DNA of 64,000 bases from positions 2,024,543-2,088,542 of the forward strand of contig JACSVZ010000007.1 in NCBI GenBank assembly GCA_014706295.1, read 5' to 3'. Below, piece by piece: positions 53,085-63,572 of the stretch. This DNA comes from Lycocorax pyrrhopterus obiensis (Eukaryota > Chordata > Aves > Passeriformes > Paradisaeidae). A model generated the notes under the pieces. It worked only from the letters and a program-made list of their open reading frames with translations, was not told where the DNA came from and ran no database searches. Position 1 is the stretch's first letter. Each line of letters begins with the position of its first letter. The translations under genes and the position numbers were made by a program.

Positions 53085-53460
53085 TGGGTTCCTCGGGCCT
53101 TGCCCTGGCGAGCGCAGCCCGGCAGCGGCGGTGCCGGGTGACGGAAGGGGTGTCTGGCACACGGCTGCGCAACTCCCACTGCTATGTCTTGCTTTCCTTT
53201 CTAATTGGTAACTCCTGCCATCTGTTCCCGAGCCATCCCTCTGCTCTCCTTGCCCACACGCAGTCTCCTGCCCCTGTTCCACCCTCGAGCTCAGGCTGGG
53301 TGCCCCGAGGCTGCTGCCGGGAGCTGGTTGATAGCGGGAGTAGCTGGGTGCTGCGATGCCGCCCGCAGAGATGTGGCATCAGGTCAGCCCAGGCTGGGCT
53401 CTCCCGGCAGCGTTTCAGCGGGCTCAGATGCTTCTCTCTCTGTGCTGCTTTGACTGCGAT
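53085..53460. promoter_or_regulatory. GC-rich patch with raised CpG density, function unknown
   Basis: By hand I count roughly two dozen CpGs between 53050 and 53460, clustered at 53105-53170 and 53290-53425. The flanks are AT-rich and CpG-poor. Long ORFs through it on both strands are expected from the GC bias and show no domain. It could be a weak CpG island or enhancer, or simply a GC-rich relic. Confidence 0.3.
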
Positions 53461-56220
53461 TCCCTGAGCAAACTCCACGGATTTCTTAATTCAGAGAAAC
53501 AATAAAAAAACCCCAAACCCAAACTCTTCACTTTATAAAATCGGTTTGATGGTTGCTCTGAGGTGGATTCCTCCTCAATCTGTCACCACCTCCTGGGTTC
53601 ATGACCACCTTCTGGCTTTCTGGAATAAGTCAGTAATCTAGAAGCACTGTAGCAGCCTAGGTTGCTTTTTTTTTTTCCCCAAGAGCCTTTATGTTCTTTC
53701 CAGTCTATATTTGAATCTCTCTTTTCTTGTCTAACTCTCCATTTGGTGGCTTAGCATACGGGAAGGCTGTTTTATAGTGCAGAGAAATGCATTTCTACAT
53801 GCTAAGGACTGAATTTTTAACAAGAACCTAGATGTATGCACCAGCCAGAGGGATTTTTCTGGCAGAAGCTCCAAAATGGACAAAAACAAGAAAGAATAAA
53901 TCATGGCAATCGTACCTGTGGTCGACCATTATCTAAGAAGCCTCGGACCTTCAAGGTGTGTTGGAGGGAGGATTAAATAAGAGCATTGGGCATCTAAGTG
54001 CCTAAAAATAGATCCTCAAGAGCGTGTAAATCACCGATTTTCCACAGATTCCTCATGGGGGTTTGTGGACTCAAACACCCACAAAAATTGGTGTTACAAA
54101 TGCACAAGAAATGCTCCCCAAAATTAACCTGAGAGCCTGTGATTTGGTGTCTGCTTCAGGTGGCCTTTTCCTCTCAGAGACATCCCCGTGCAGAGCTCCC
54201 ACACGTTTTTCTGAGCACCTACCAAAGAAGCAGGGAAATGCGGGTTTACCTCACGCCTGTTTGGAAGGTTCCTCATGAGTTTTAGATTCAGGATGCTAAT
54301 GGCTTATGGGTTATATTATGCTTGGGTATAGGCACAGCCAAATGATTAAGTTTTTGTCCTGAGGTGATAACACCGAGGCCACAGTTGTGAGGCAGAAAAT
54401 CTTTCAGGAAGCAGTGGAAGCTGCTGGAATATTTCCTTTTTTTAATTTCCCAGCAGCGCAGAATTTGGGACTTCTGTTAAAATAAACAAATTCTAATAAG
54501 CTATTAGTGAAAATGAGAGAAGCTCCAAAACTGCAGCTGCGAGTGTTCGCTGACTTCCTTGATTGTCACATTTTCCCATTGTACAATAGTGGTTATTGCA
54601 GTGGGCTCTGCCATGTGGGAAGGAATGATATTTCCTGTGCTGGGGGAAAGGCAGGCAGTGAAATGGAATAAAATAATCACTCATCAGGTGATCTCTCTTA
54701 TGATGTAGGTCGGAAAGAGTTCCCACCATTTTCCACGAAACTTAATAATTTCAAGTGACTTTCATATTTTGGATGTTTTTATAACACTGATTAGAAACCT
54801 CCAGATGATGAAATGTTACAGCTCTGGCAAGAATCTAATAAAAATCCCCCCTGGGATTGATTTTGATTGACTACAGTTGCCTGTCTGTTTTTATTTTACT
54901 GTATATGAACAGACAGGAATGAGCAGGATTGAGTTAACCCTTCCCTGGCCTGATTCCTGTCCTTGGGGGCCTGGGCTGTCACTGCTTTCCACCACTGACA
55001 CCCAGAGAAAGGAAAAAGCAGTGTAAGGGTTCCATTAACACTCATAGTTCCTTTGTGTTTTGTTGCTCCAAATATAATCAGGGGGATTGGATGAAGATAT
55101 TGGAAAATGGAACCCACACAGGGTTATAATTCAAATTAGTGGCACAGCCCTGGTGGAGCAGTTCTTGTTCTGGAAATTATATTGCTACTTCCGTGGAGCT
55201 AATTAATGCACATATTTATAAGTTAATGAATAAAAGTTCAAAGGTGTTCTTTAGGAAGCCTTGCCTCTGTTAGAAGTCAAGAAGGTTTTTTCCTGTCAAA
55301 TAAAGGTGTTTAATGATGCACATGTGCTGTGTCCATTTCCTCTGGTAAGAGTTCCACCTGCTAAGGGTAGTTGCTTTCAAAAAGAAATTGACCCAAAAGG
55401 TAAAATTATATTAGAGAAATATTCATTTCTTTATAAATTAAACACTGGGTTGTTAAATTAAGTTTAAACTGTTCAATTTCTTTATGCTTACTGATTCTTT
55501 TCAGTGCTATGTAACTGTGAGATCACTATGCAGATATTGAATCCATTTAAGTAATTCATTTTCTGTCTTTCTTGAAGCAGTTTTCTCAGTAAGAAACCCC
55601 TTGATTTTCCAAACAGATGCATTAGTGATCAGTGGAGAAGCCTGAAACAGGGTAAATACTTATTACCTGTTGTACAGTTTATGTTATTCCAAGGCAATTT
55701 TTTAATGTAGGTTACTCTTTTTTTTCAGACAGTGACGTTCCTGTCCTTTGGAATCTTTGTATCTTAGATTTAAGTGGATATGCTTAAAATTTTTGTGGTT
55801 TTTAGCACCTCCCCCTCCTTCCTATGTGCCTGTTTCAGTTACTTGCTCTTCCTCTGGAAGCGTGTTTGCACTGCCAGCCATAGCTGTCCCTGGGTTTATT
55901 TTTTTTCAGAATTAGGACTTTCCAAACTTCTCTGGTTACATCTTGTATTTCCTGGCATCTGCATCAAATTTAGTAGCACACGAGCTTGGCCAATTATTTT
56001 TGGTAATTTTTACTCTGTCCAAGAAAAAATTCTCTTTTATTCCAGCGCGATGGATGGAAGGGGAGGGGAGAAGAACCGTGCTTGTATCCCCTCTGTTTCA
56101 AACAAACTGGAATATGGGAATGTAGGGAAGAGATTCCGTGTAGGGACAGGTTTGCCTCCATCCTTAACGTGGTCATTGTGTGAAGCTTGGGGTGATTTGT
56201 GCTCCTCCTCAGTTCCTTGG

Positions 56221-56402
56221 GAAGAAATAAATAAATAAATAAATAGGGGAAGGGGAATAAATAGCAAAAAGTGAAGAGAAGAAAGGGAAATCGACGGGGA
56301 AAAAAGAAATAGATAGCAAAAAGGAAATAGGGGAAAGTAAATAAATAGCAAAAAGCGAGTCAACAGCAGCAAGCAAATAAATAGCAACAAGCGAATGAAC
56401 AG
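56221..56402. repeat. Purine-rich AAAT / ATAGCAAAAAG repeat block
   Basis: It begins with five AAAT units. ATAGCAAAAAG or a one-base variant then recurs at 56261, 56313, 56345 and 56381, separated by purine-rich filler. One strand is nearly pyrimidine-free apart from the C of each unit. Spacing is irregular (52, 32, 36 bp), so it is a decayed rather than regular minisatellite. Confidence 0.8.
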
Positions 56403-56640
56403 TGGGATGCTCTGTGCACCGAGGGGCAGCTGCGCGAGTTGAGAGCGAAAGGCAGGTCCCCGGCAGCTCCCAGCCCTGGCCGGGCTTTCCGCGGCTGCTC
56501 CAGTGCCCCTTCCCGCCCGGCAAATGGGAATTTTTGGCTCCCGGGGCCCCCGCAGCTCCCGGGTCCCGCGAGTGCTGCGCGGGGCTGTGGCGGCGGCAGC
56601 TTCACATGACTGATGCTGGGAGACAGAGCAGGAGCGCTTT
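56401..56640 (+). promoter_or_regulatory. SHANK2: CpG island, candidate internal promoter of ANK-less SHANK2
   Basis: By hand count there are about twenty CpGs in 240 bp, including CTGCGCGAG, TTCCGCGG, TCCCGCGAGTGCTGCGCGGG and GGCGGCGGC, against a CpG-poor intron. A CCCGCCC GC-box-like site lies near 56514, and no TATA box is obvious. It lies about 370 bp upstream of the ATG of the alternative first exon on the same strand, which is what an internal promoter would look like. The promoter role is inferred; the CpG density is seen directly. Confidence 0.7.
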
Positions 56641-56667
56641 TTTTTTTTTTTTTCCCTTCTTCATCTT

Positions 56668-56701
<34 letters not shown>
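56638..56701. repeat. Paired poly-T tracts (T16 and T32)
   Basis: T runs at 56638-56653 and 56670-56701 are separated by a pyrimidine-rich CCCTTCTTCATCTTCC spacer. The whole 64 bp is all pyrimidine except for one A. Confidence 0.95.
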
Positions 56702-56702
<1 letters not shown>

Positions 56703-56888
56703 AGCAGCTCCAGTCTGTGCACAGTTGGCTCCCAGCTGACAGACAGAATGTGGGGTGGGCTTTGTCACCAGAACGCTGGGTACTGCATGCCCAGCTATGC
56801 TCGCAATTCCACAGTGCCCAGAAACCTGCTGCTTATGTCAGGGTGCAGCCAGCCTGAACACGTAGAAATTGGGTAGCTTGATTTTTGG

Positions 56889-56948
56889 TTTTTTTTTTTT
56901 TTTTTTAATATAGTATTATTATTTTTTATTTTTTAGTATTTTTTTTGC
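56889..56948. repeat. Poly-T and T-rich low-complexity tract
   Basis: A T18 run starting at 56889 is followed by AT-rich TTATTATT and TTTTTTA words up to a pyrimidine tract at 56947-56961. The tract may serve as the polypyrimidine tract of the putative acceptor at 56966-56967. Confidence 0.85.
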
Positions 56949-57008
56949 CTCTTTCTTCCCTGCAAAGGTTATATAATGAGGGGATTGCTGCTAAAGTAAA
57001 AAGGGAAA

Positions 57009-57045
57009 ATGAAGTCTTTGTTAAATGCCTTCACAAAGAAAGAAG
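57009..57045 (+). CDS. SHANK2: SHANK2 alternative first coding exon (ANK-less isoform)
   Basis: The 37 coding bases give MKSLLNAFTKKE plus the first G of a Val codon, then donor gaag|gtaagc. Spliced to 60384 this reads MKSLLNAFTKKE-VPFREAP, the N-terminus known for the SHANK2 isoform that lacks the ankyrin domain (ProSAP1A/Shank2A type). The start is supported by an in-frame TAA at 56997-56999, by A at position -3 and by the family match. The exon is too short to show as an ordinary ORF. A possible acceptor (ctctttcttccctgcaaag, ending 56967) suggests the exon may begin at 56968 behind a non-coding exon in the CpG island. Otherwise the 5' UTR runs unspliced from the island. The resulting protein would keep SH3, PDZ and SAM but lose SPN-ANK regulation. 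Confidence 0.93.
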
Positions 57046-60000
57046 GTAAGCGATGAAAGCAGAACACTTTGATGTTTCAGACTGGTGTTTTCTTGTGTAC
57101 ATTTAATATGATGGGCTTAGTGACTCTATAATTAATCAATTCCTGCGATTTCTTTTTCAAAATTATTTGATGTTAGACAGTCCATTTAGGCAAGTGGTGA
57201 TTAAAGCTGGATGTGACTTTGTTCCTTTCAGGATTTTCTCTGAAGAATCAAGTAGTTATAAAAATGTTTTTGTTCCCTAAGAAATGCATTTGGAATTTCC
57301 TACAGAAGGATTTTCCTAGGTGAATTTTGTCAGTGAATGGTGCTGAATTGCCCCTTCAGATGTATGAAATGCCAGGAATAGAATTCAGAGAGCTGGAGGA
57401 AGGATTATGTGGTACTTTCAAGTATGCTTTTAGGGATGATAAATTTAAACTTTTGGGGCATGGAATTAGTTCAGGCATTTTCATGTCATTTTATATCTAG
57501 TGTTTTTCTTTTCCCAAACAAGTTTTGCCACAGTTATTCTTGCAGTTCTGAAACGTGGTGAAATATTAGGGAAAAGCAGAGTCCAACAGGAACTAAAGCA
57601 TGGACATTTGCATTTCATCATTTTGTGTTGTAGTTCTGGTTTTTAATTGTGAAAATAATATAAATAATGCTGATAAGAAGCAGCTAAAAAAATATCCACC
57701 CACTTACAGTTTGCAGATTGCTGGGGAAAAGAAACAGTTGGGTGGAATATTAATCACTTCAGGCACAGAAATGCTTATTTTTAACTCTTTCTATAAAAGA
57801 TTTGTGTTAGACGCGCATCAATTGGTGTCATTAGTTGTCCCCTTCCCTGTTTATTTCCTGTAGTAAAGGCTAATTTTGCTCGTAGTTTTCTCCTCAAGAA
57901 TAGACCGTTAACAGCAAAGCAAAAGCTAAACTCTTAAATGGGCTCGTGAAATGCTCCTGAGGTGTGGAAGGGAAAAAGAATTCCTCTCCTCCGGTGCCTG
58001 GGGTGGTTTCTCCAGCCTGCCAGCACAGATGTGCTCTGCGGCTCGCTGTCCGCGCTGCCGCCGCGCCCCAGCACCCCGTCCCTGTGCTGCCTCCCCCTCC
58101 CACCTGCAGAGATCCCACCGGCCCCCCCAGAGTCCCAGGGGACCCCCCCAAAACCCCAGTGTTTCGTTTCCTCAGCCTGTGCCTGGAAGGGCTGGGCAGG
58201 CTGCTTCCAGCTTCAGGAGAAATCCAAACCTGAGGGTCAGAGCCAATTTCTGCTGAATCCAAGGCAAACTTTGGTGGCCTGGGGGGACAGCATTAGACCT
58301 TCAGGCAGCACACCTGAGTGTGCCAAACATCCCCTGTATTCAGTTTGTGCGTTTGCTCCTTGGCTGAATTCTCCTTTGTTGCACCTGGGAAAGATCCCCA
58401 TTTCCATGAAGTCATTTCTGGAGCCGTATTCCAAATGCCAAAAATCAAGGAAGGCAGAAATGTCTCATCTCTGCCCCACACATCATCCTAGGGGTCTGTG
58501 TGTGCCAGTTTTGGAGATAAATGCTGTGAGTTTGCTGTGAGTTTGCACTAACTGGGGCTTCCACTGTGACATCTCAAGCACCAAGGTGCTCTCATGACAC
58601 CCTCGGCTGCCCTGAAACCTTAAAGAAATGTGGAATGGGGAAAAACTTGAAATGTCGGGAGAATTATACAGAGTTTCTGCCAGTTTCTAGCACAAGCATT
58701 GGACTTGTGTGCTTTGTCCCCTTTAACAGCTTTTAAAGGCTACTTCCCTTATTTCAAAGGAAACATGGAAATGGATTGAAGCCCTTTCTTTGCACGCTGT
58801 TCCCATGTTTGGTTGCTCTGATGTTGTTGAGTTGTTTACTAGAGAAAGTTTCAGCTCACTGGAAATCCAGTGGATGTTATTGTAAAATACTCAGAATTGT
58901 AGTTAATCATAAACTGATTCTGGTGAAAATGATACAAACCATTCCTTTACTTGCAGTTTCGTCTCTATTTTATGCTATAAATATGCTCTCAGTTTTGCTC
59001 TGAAACCTTAAATTTTGCTTTGTTCTCTCAATTAAAGGCTCTATTTCAAGGCAGGACAGATTGATTCCTATGTATATTCATATTTATGTGAATTTATTTA
59101 CTTGCACGGTATGACAGACATTCTTATTCTGTTTTTTGTGTGGTTTTGAAGGGTATTGAATGAGCAGACATTTCTGGCTCTTTATAAATGGCACATACTG
59201 GCACTTTAGACATGTAGGATGATACTTTGTGGGGCTTCTTTCCTAATTTAAATATGATTTTTTTTCTTTGAGAATTGCAAGAGCTCAGTGAAGCCCTCAG
59301 GATAATGCCTGGCTGCCTTTTGTTAGTTATGCCACTGTGACTTTTCAGATGTGAATCTGTGCACTTTGGCTCAGGTCCTGTGACCCCGCGAGCTCCATCG
59401 AGAGAAATTAATGAGGCCAGGTGCAATAATGGGGATCAAGGCCAGCATGAGGTTTTTGGGGTCAAGTCCTTTATGATAGGGCAGGAAATTCCATCACATC
59501 TGGTGATAACTGGGTGCTTCTTTATCAGGGACTTTGCCTTCTAAGTCGCACCTGGAACAAACTGACCCTCTGGAGCGGGGAAAGGAGATCTGGAAAATTG
59601 TGTGAGTGAGGAGCACGCAGGGAGGGCTGGACCCTCTGCTCTGAGTTAGATTTGTACTGCCCTTGCCTTGCTTGGCGTCGTGGCTCTTTCATGAAGGAGT
59701 TCATTGGAGCCTTTGGATCCAGTGGTGTTCCCTGTGGGATGTGGCACGTGACGGAGCCGGGGTATTACCCTGGGGTGGTATGCTCTACATACAACAGTGA
59801 TGGATGTGGCAGGAATGCCAGGATTAGAAAGAGGGGAATGCCTAGGGATTGCAGCAGTGTAATAGAGTTCTGCCAGGACAGGAAGCTGTGTCCTCGATTC
59901 TTAACCTGGAAGATGGGGATAAGGTGACTGTTCACAGATTTCAGGTTAGGCCTGAACTTGAGATGGACCAGTTTGGGTGCCAGCTGGGGGATGGAAGCTG

Positions 60001-60383
60001 CAAGTCCACGCCTCAGGAATTCTGCTGGGCAGCCCTATTCTGTGCCTTTCTGTCTGAATGTGACAACACAGCAGGAAAATGAACTTTCTGAGCCTCAAAC
60101 TTGGCAATCATGAGGTGTTTCCCATTTCCTAGAGCACAGTTCAGACTCCTCAGCAGGCTCGTGGCACCGGTGTTGCCTCACCATGTATTCAAGCCAGCAA
60201 GCAGGTTAACGTTGCTCTGTTGTTTTTGATTTAATGGTGTTCTAAAGATAATTTGATCAGCTCTGCTGGCAAGGTGGAGTTTCTGTCTCTGCAGAAGAAA
60301 CAATGCCATATGTTGCATGTGGTGGTAAACACACATGAATGTGAAATCATCTGAGATCACCCCCCGTGTCTCTCTTTGCACAG
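57046..60383 (+). other. SHANK2: Intron between alternative first exon and linker exon
   Basis: This 3.3-kb segment is shared with the 38-kb intron of the long transcript. It contains a GC-rich patch at 57985-58170 and otherwise nothing recognised. Confidence 0.85.
57985..58170. other. GC/CpG-rich patch within intron, function unknown
   Basis: About ten CpGs cluster at 58035-58115 (CTGCGGCTCGCTGTCCGCG, then a CTGCCGCCGCGCC core). They are followed by a C-rich tract containing an acceptor-like CCCTCCCACCTGCAG. A 192-codon plus-strand ORF crosses it but shows no domain. Confidence 0.3.
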
Positions 60384-60693
60384 TGCCCTTTAGGGAGGCT
60401 CCCACCTACTCCAACAGGAGGAGGAGGCCTCCCAGCACCTTGGCAGCCCCCCGGATCCTGCTCCGCTCCAACAGCGACAACAACCTGAACATCAACAACC
60501 TCCCCGAGTGGTCGGCCTCCTCCTCCGCCTCTTCACACCGCAGCCTTTCCCCTCACCTGCTCCAACAGATGCAGAATAATCCCAATGGAACTGTAAAAAC
60601 CGTGGGGAGTTACACTCCGTCCTCCCGGAGCCGCTCGCCGTCCCTCAACAGGCTGGGAGAGGATGCCAAGAGGCAGCAGCACAGGCACATCAG
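60384..60693 (+). CDS. SHANK2: SHANK2 exon, ANK-SH3 linker (310 bp, phase 1-2)
   Basis: The exon completes a Val codon and then encodes about 102 residues. They start PFREAPTYSNRRRRPPSTLA, continue with LLRSNSDNNLNINNLPEW, a Ser-rich block and SHRSLSPHLLQQM, and end near SRSRSPSLNRLGEDAKRQQH. This is the basic, serine-rich region between the last ankyrin repeat and the SH3 domain; it has no fold motif and is probably disordered. RRRRPP is a basic cluster, and RSRSPS, SPHLL and SLSP are possible phosphorylation sites. The acceptor is ctctttgcacag and the donor is cag|gtgagc. It is the common exon for both the ANK-containing and MKSLLN-initiated transcripts. The N-terminal half matches SHANK2 closely, while the middle (INNLPEWSASSSASS) is more diverged from the mammalian sequence as I recall it. 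Confidence 0.96.
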
Positions 60694-61505
60694 GTGAGCT
60701 TTGGCTGTTCCACAGCACCAGGTGTCCCTAAAGGCACCCTGCTGGCCTGCCACGTTCCTTTATGTTATTTGCACTCTCTGGAATGTGTAGTTATTCATTC
60801 TTAGCACAGTGGGCCGTGCCCACGTGTGAATATTTGAACTGGAAGCACCAAAGCCAGCTGTTTCCTCACAGGGTTCCAGCAGCCAGGCAGACTTGCAAGT
60901 TCAGCAGTGACTTAACACAGAGTTGCACCTCCAGATCAAGGTGCTGGCTCTGCACATCTTCCCATAGTTGAAATAAGGATTGCATTTAACAGCAAAGCAA
61001 ACTCTTTCTGGGATACCTGGTCCCTTCACTGGTCATGCCTGGAAGCTGTGTTGGAGTTGCTCATGGGTGATGGAGCAGAGGTTGTTTTAAGTTCTCTCTT
61101 CTGTAGGTGTGTGCTGAACCAAAGAGTGAAATAGAGGCAGTAATGTGATCTAGCAGGCGTTCTGGGCAAATATCCTGCAGCTCTGTCCCACTGGAGAGCA
61201 AATCCTGACTAATGAGAGTCATGTAGGTATTGTAAGCCATGGAATAAAGCAGAGGGCTGGGGCTAAGTTTTGATCACAGCTGGAGGCTGCAGCTTTGAGA
61301 AGCCACTGCCCTGGACTCAGGGACTCCTGTCAGATATGGAAGAGATGGAGCTGCACCAGGACAAGTGGTCAAAGTGCTGCAAAAATGCAGGGAGACATCA
61401 GAGCTGAGCACTGCTGGGGAGAACCAGAGCTCACACGTTTTGGCCAAACACATTTAACTCATTACTCATCTGAAAATCAGGCTTTGTCTGTCATGTTTCC
61501 TAGTG

Positions 61506-61532
61506 TATATATATATATATATATATATATAT
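61506..61532. repeat. (TA)n microsatellite
   Basis: Twenty-seven nucleotides of perfect TA alternation, followed by CTATCTGC. Confidence 0.95.
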
Positions 61533-62852
61533 CTATCTGCATTTTGGAGTAGAAAAGGACTTGGGCATTGTCAAGAGATGCAGTTGTTGGTTTCTCTCTG
61601 CCGTTTGTAGGTGTAAGGGATCTTCAGGGGAGTTTTCAAGTCAGTAAAACAAAATGTTGTGTAGCTGACACTGCCTCTTACCTTGCCTGTTCCTCTGCTT
61701 TCCCTGGCCCTGGGCACCCAAGCTGACAGGCACTGTTTGGGGTGCAAACAATGCTGCTGGACAGGGGAGATCTGCTGTATTGTGAGACAAAGTTGTCTGG
61801 AATGCGAGAGGGAGTGAAATTAAAGGGAAGGAAGGGGATACAAATTTCTTATGCCGGTGGTTTCGTGCTCATCTTGCTTTTTTGTATGTTACGATAATGG
61901 CAAAAGTTCATTTAGGTATAATTTGGGTGGCATTTCCTCACAGAGCCCGGTGTCAGCTTAAAATTAGTCTTCAACGAGGCTTCAGCTGAGTGAGGAGTGG
62001 CCGTGAGGTGCCTTTCAGAGAATGAGTGTTCTTGTGTTCCACTGGATCCTGCTGATGGCGCCAGAGAGGGAGGTTCTACCTTAGAGTCAGTGGTTATTTT
62101 AGCTGAAAGGGATAAAAAATGCCTTTTCATCAATATTCCTGGGATAACACACTTCAAATTCCAGAAATATAAACAATCCTTTGAGCTGGGGGTAACAATT
62201 AGAATTTTTTATTTGACTAAGCGAACATTTACTTGCTTTGACTTTATTCAACCTCTGTTCCTCTTCCCTTTCTGAAAAGTAGCTTAGATGATAGTGGAAA
62301 CCAATTTAATGCCTGAGAGTTTGTGGATATGAAATTTTGGTCTTTCTCTTAGTGCCTCAGCATCACAGCTACTGAAAGTGCTACCCAGCTGCAGACTTCC
62401 CTCTGTGCCACCAAGACTGGGTTCAGAGAAATCCAGAGTACGTGCAAGTACTGAGAACAGAGCTGGAGGCTCTCTCAATTTAAAGACAGCTAAAAGGATT
62501 TTATATATAATTTTTCCTGCAAATAATGCCTTTTCCTGCCACAGGCCTGTTTTGCAGTCAGGAATGGCACCTTATATGAGACTTTCCTCACAGATTTTGT
62601 TTGACTGTGTGACCACCTACTTACTGTCAGCTGAGTGTGGGAATTGTTGCTGTCTGTGCTTATTATTTGCAAATAATAACGAATAATAGCAGTCACCACG
62701 AAGCTGTTGCTCCCCTGAGATGGAAGAGCCCTTTTTGACAGAGCAGGAGGTTGGGTTGTGGAGTGGAAGCAGCCAGAAGGGGCAGGGTGATGGAGGAGGT
62801 CAGACTGTGACAGACGGTTAACGAGGTTTGTGGGATTTGTGCTGTGGAGAGG

Positions 62853-62886
62853 TGCTGGAAATCGATGCTGGAAATCGATGCTGGAA
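62853..62886. repeat. Short tandem repeat of a 15-bp unit
   Basis: GCTGGAAATCGAT is repeated twice in tandem with a third partial GCTGGAA, giving two ATCGAT palindromes 15 bp apart. Confidence 0.8.
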
Positions 62887-62931
62887 GGGGCTCCTGTGAC
62901 CTTTGCAGCCCGGGTGGCTCAGGTATTTTAT

Positions 62932-63168
62932 CTCCTCAGGCTGAAGGAGGAGAGATTTAGATTGGATATCAGGAAGAAATTCTTTCCTGAGAGGGTGGTG
63001 AAGCACTTGAAGAGATTTCCCAGAGAAGCTGTGGCTGCCCCATCCCTGGAAGTGTCCAAGGCCAGGCTGGAACAACCTGGTCCAGAGGAAGGTGTTCCTG
63101 CCCATGGCAGGGGGTGGCACTGGATGGTCTTAAAGGTCCCTTCCAAGCCAGACTGTTCTGTGATTCTC
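62932..63168 (+). repeat. CR1 LINE 3'-end fragment, sense
   Basis: Forward CR1 tail with, in order, GAGGAGAGATTTAGATTGGA, TATCAGGAAGAAATTCTTTC, CTGAGAGGGTGGTGAAGCAC, CAGAGAAGCTGTGGCTGCCC, GTGTCCAAGGCCAGGCTGGA, TTCCTGCCCATGGCAGGGGG and GGTCCCTTCCAAGCC, ending in TTCTGTGATTCT. It is well preserved, about 240 bp and 5'-truncated. Confidence 0.95.
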
Positions 63169-63572
63169 ATGAGGCTGTTGCTTTCCACAGCAGAGTGCTC
63201 GAGGGGGAAGCTGGGAATGCAAGGGAAGGGACAGCCTTCCTATGGCACTTACCCCACAGAAATTAGTGAATGAGGTGCCAACACAGCCTCAGTCAGGGCT
63301 GAGCTGCCAAGGATGGCCACCTTCTTCTGCCTGAGAGGGAAACATGTCCACACATCTCCTGAAATCTCCGCGTTCTCCTCCCGCTCCTTCCTGGCATGGC
63401 ACTTGCTGGGCTTGGAGCCCACGCTGGGGACAAGCAAGGGAGAGGAAAGATCTCTTTTTAAAAAGTCCTGCACCCCACGTTGCAGCCCTGGTTTCCATTA
63501 GTGAGCCTGTTGCCTGAGAAGTTCTGCATTCCTTGTGTGGGTTTAATGTGCCATTTCCCTTTTCTCTTTCAG

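Larger units (their letters stand above)
22206..60383 (+). other. SHANK2: SHANK2 intron (38.2 kb) containing the alternative promoter
   Basis: The donor is gtaagc and the acceptor is ctctttgcacag ending at 60383. The intron carries several microsatellites and homopolymers, one forward CR1 fragment (39888-40106), a GC-rich patch at 53085-53460, a CpG island with a downstream alternative first exon (56401-57045), and another GC-rich patch at 57985-58170. From 22206 to 25020, 29055 to 33727, 40107 to 52194 and 58171 to 60383 I see only AT-rich to moderate-GC intronic sequence. There are no recognisable genes there, and short ORFs are abundant but look like chance. Confidence 0.85.
60694..63572 (+). 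other. SHANK2: SHANK2 intronic sequence up to candidate terminal exon
   Basis: It begins with donor gtgagc. It contains a (TA)n tract, a short ATCGATGCTGGAA tandem repeat and a sense CR1 fragment. No SH3-encoding exon was found here or in the remaining bases of the window. Confidence 0.8.

Noticed and set aside
52859..53467. 202-codon plus-strand ORF
   Set aside because: It overlaps a GC-rich patch with similarly long ORFs on both strands. No recognisable motif, and low-complexity Ser/Pro/Arg composition typical of non-coding GC-rich DNA.
56360..56722. Minus-strand ORF with a long poly-lysine stretch
   Set aside because: The lysines are the translation of the T32/T16 tracts. It is not a plausible protein.
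57962..58540. 192-codon plus-strand ORF
   Set aside because: No family resemblance, crosses C-rich simple sequence, and no convincing splice sites frame it.
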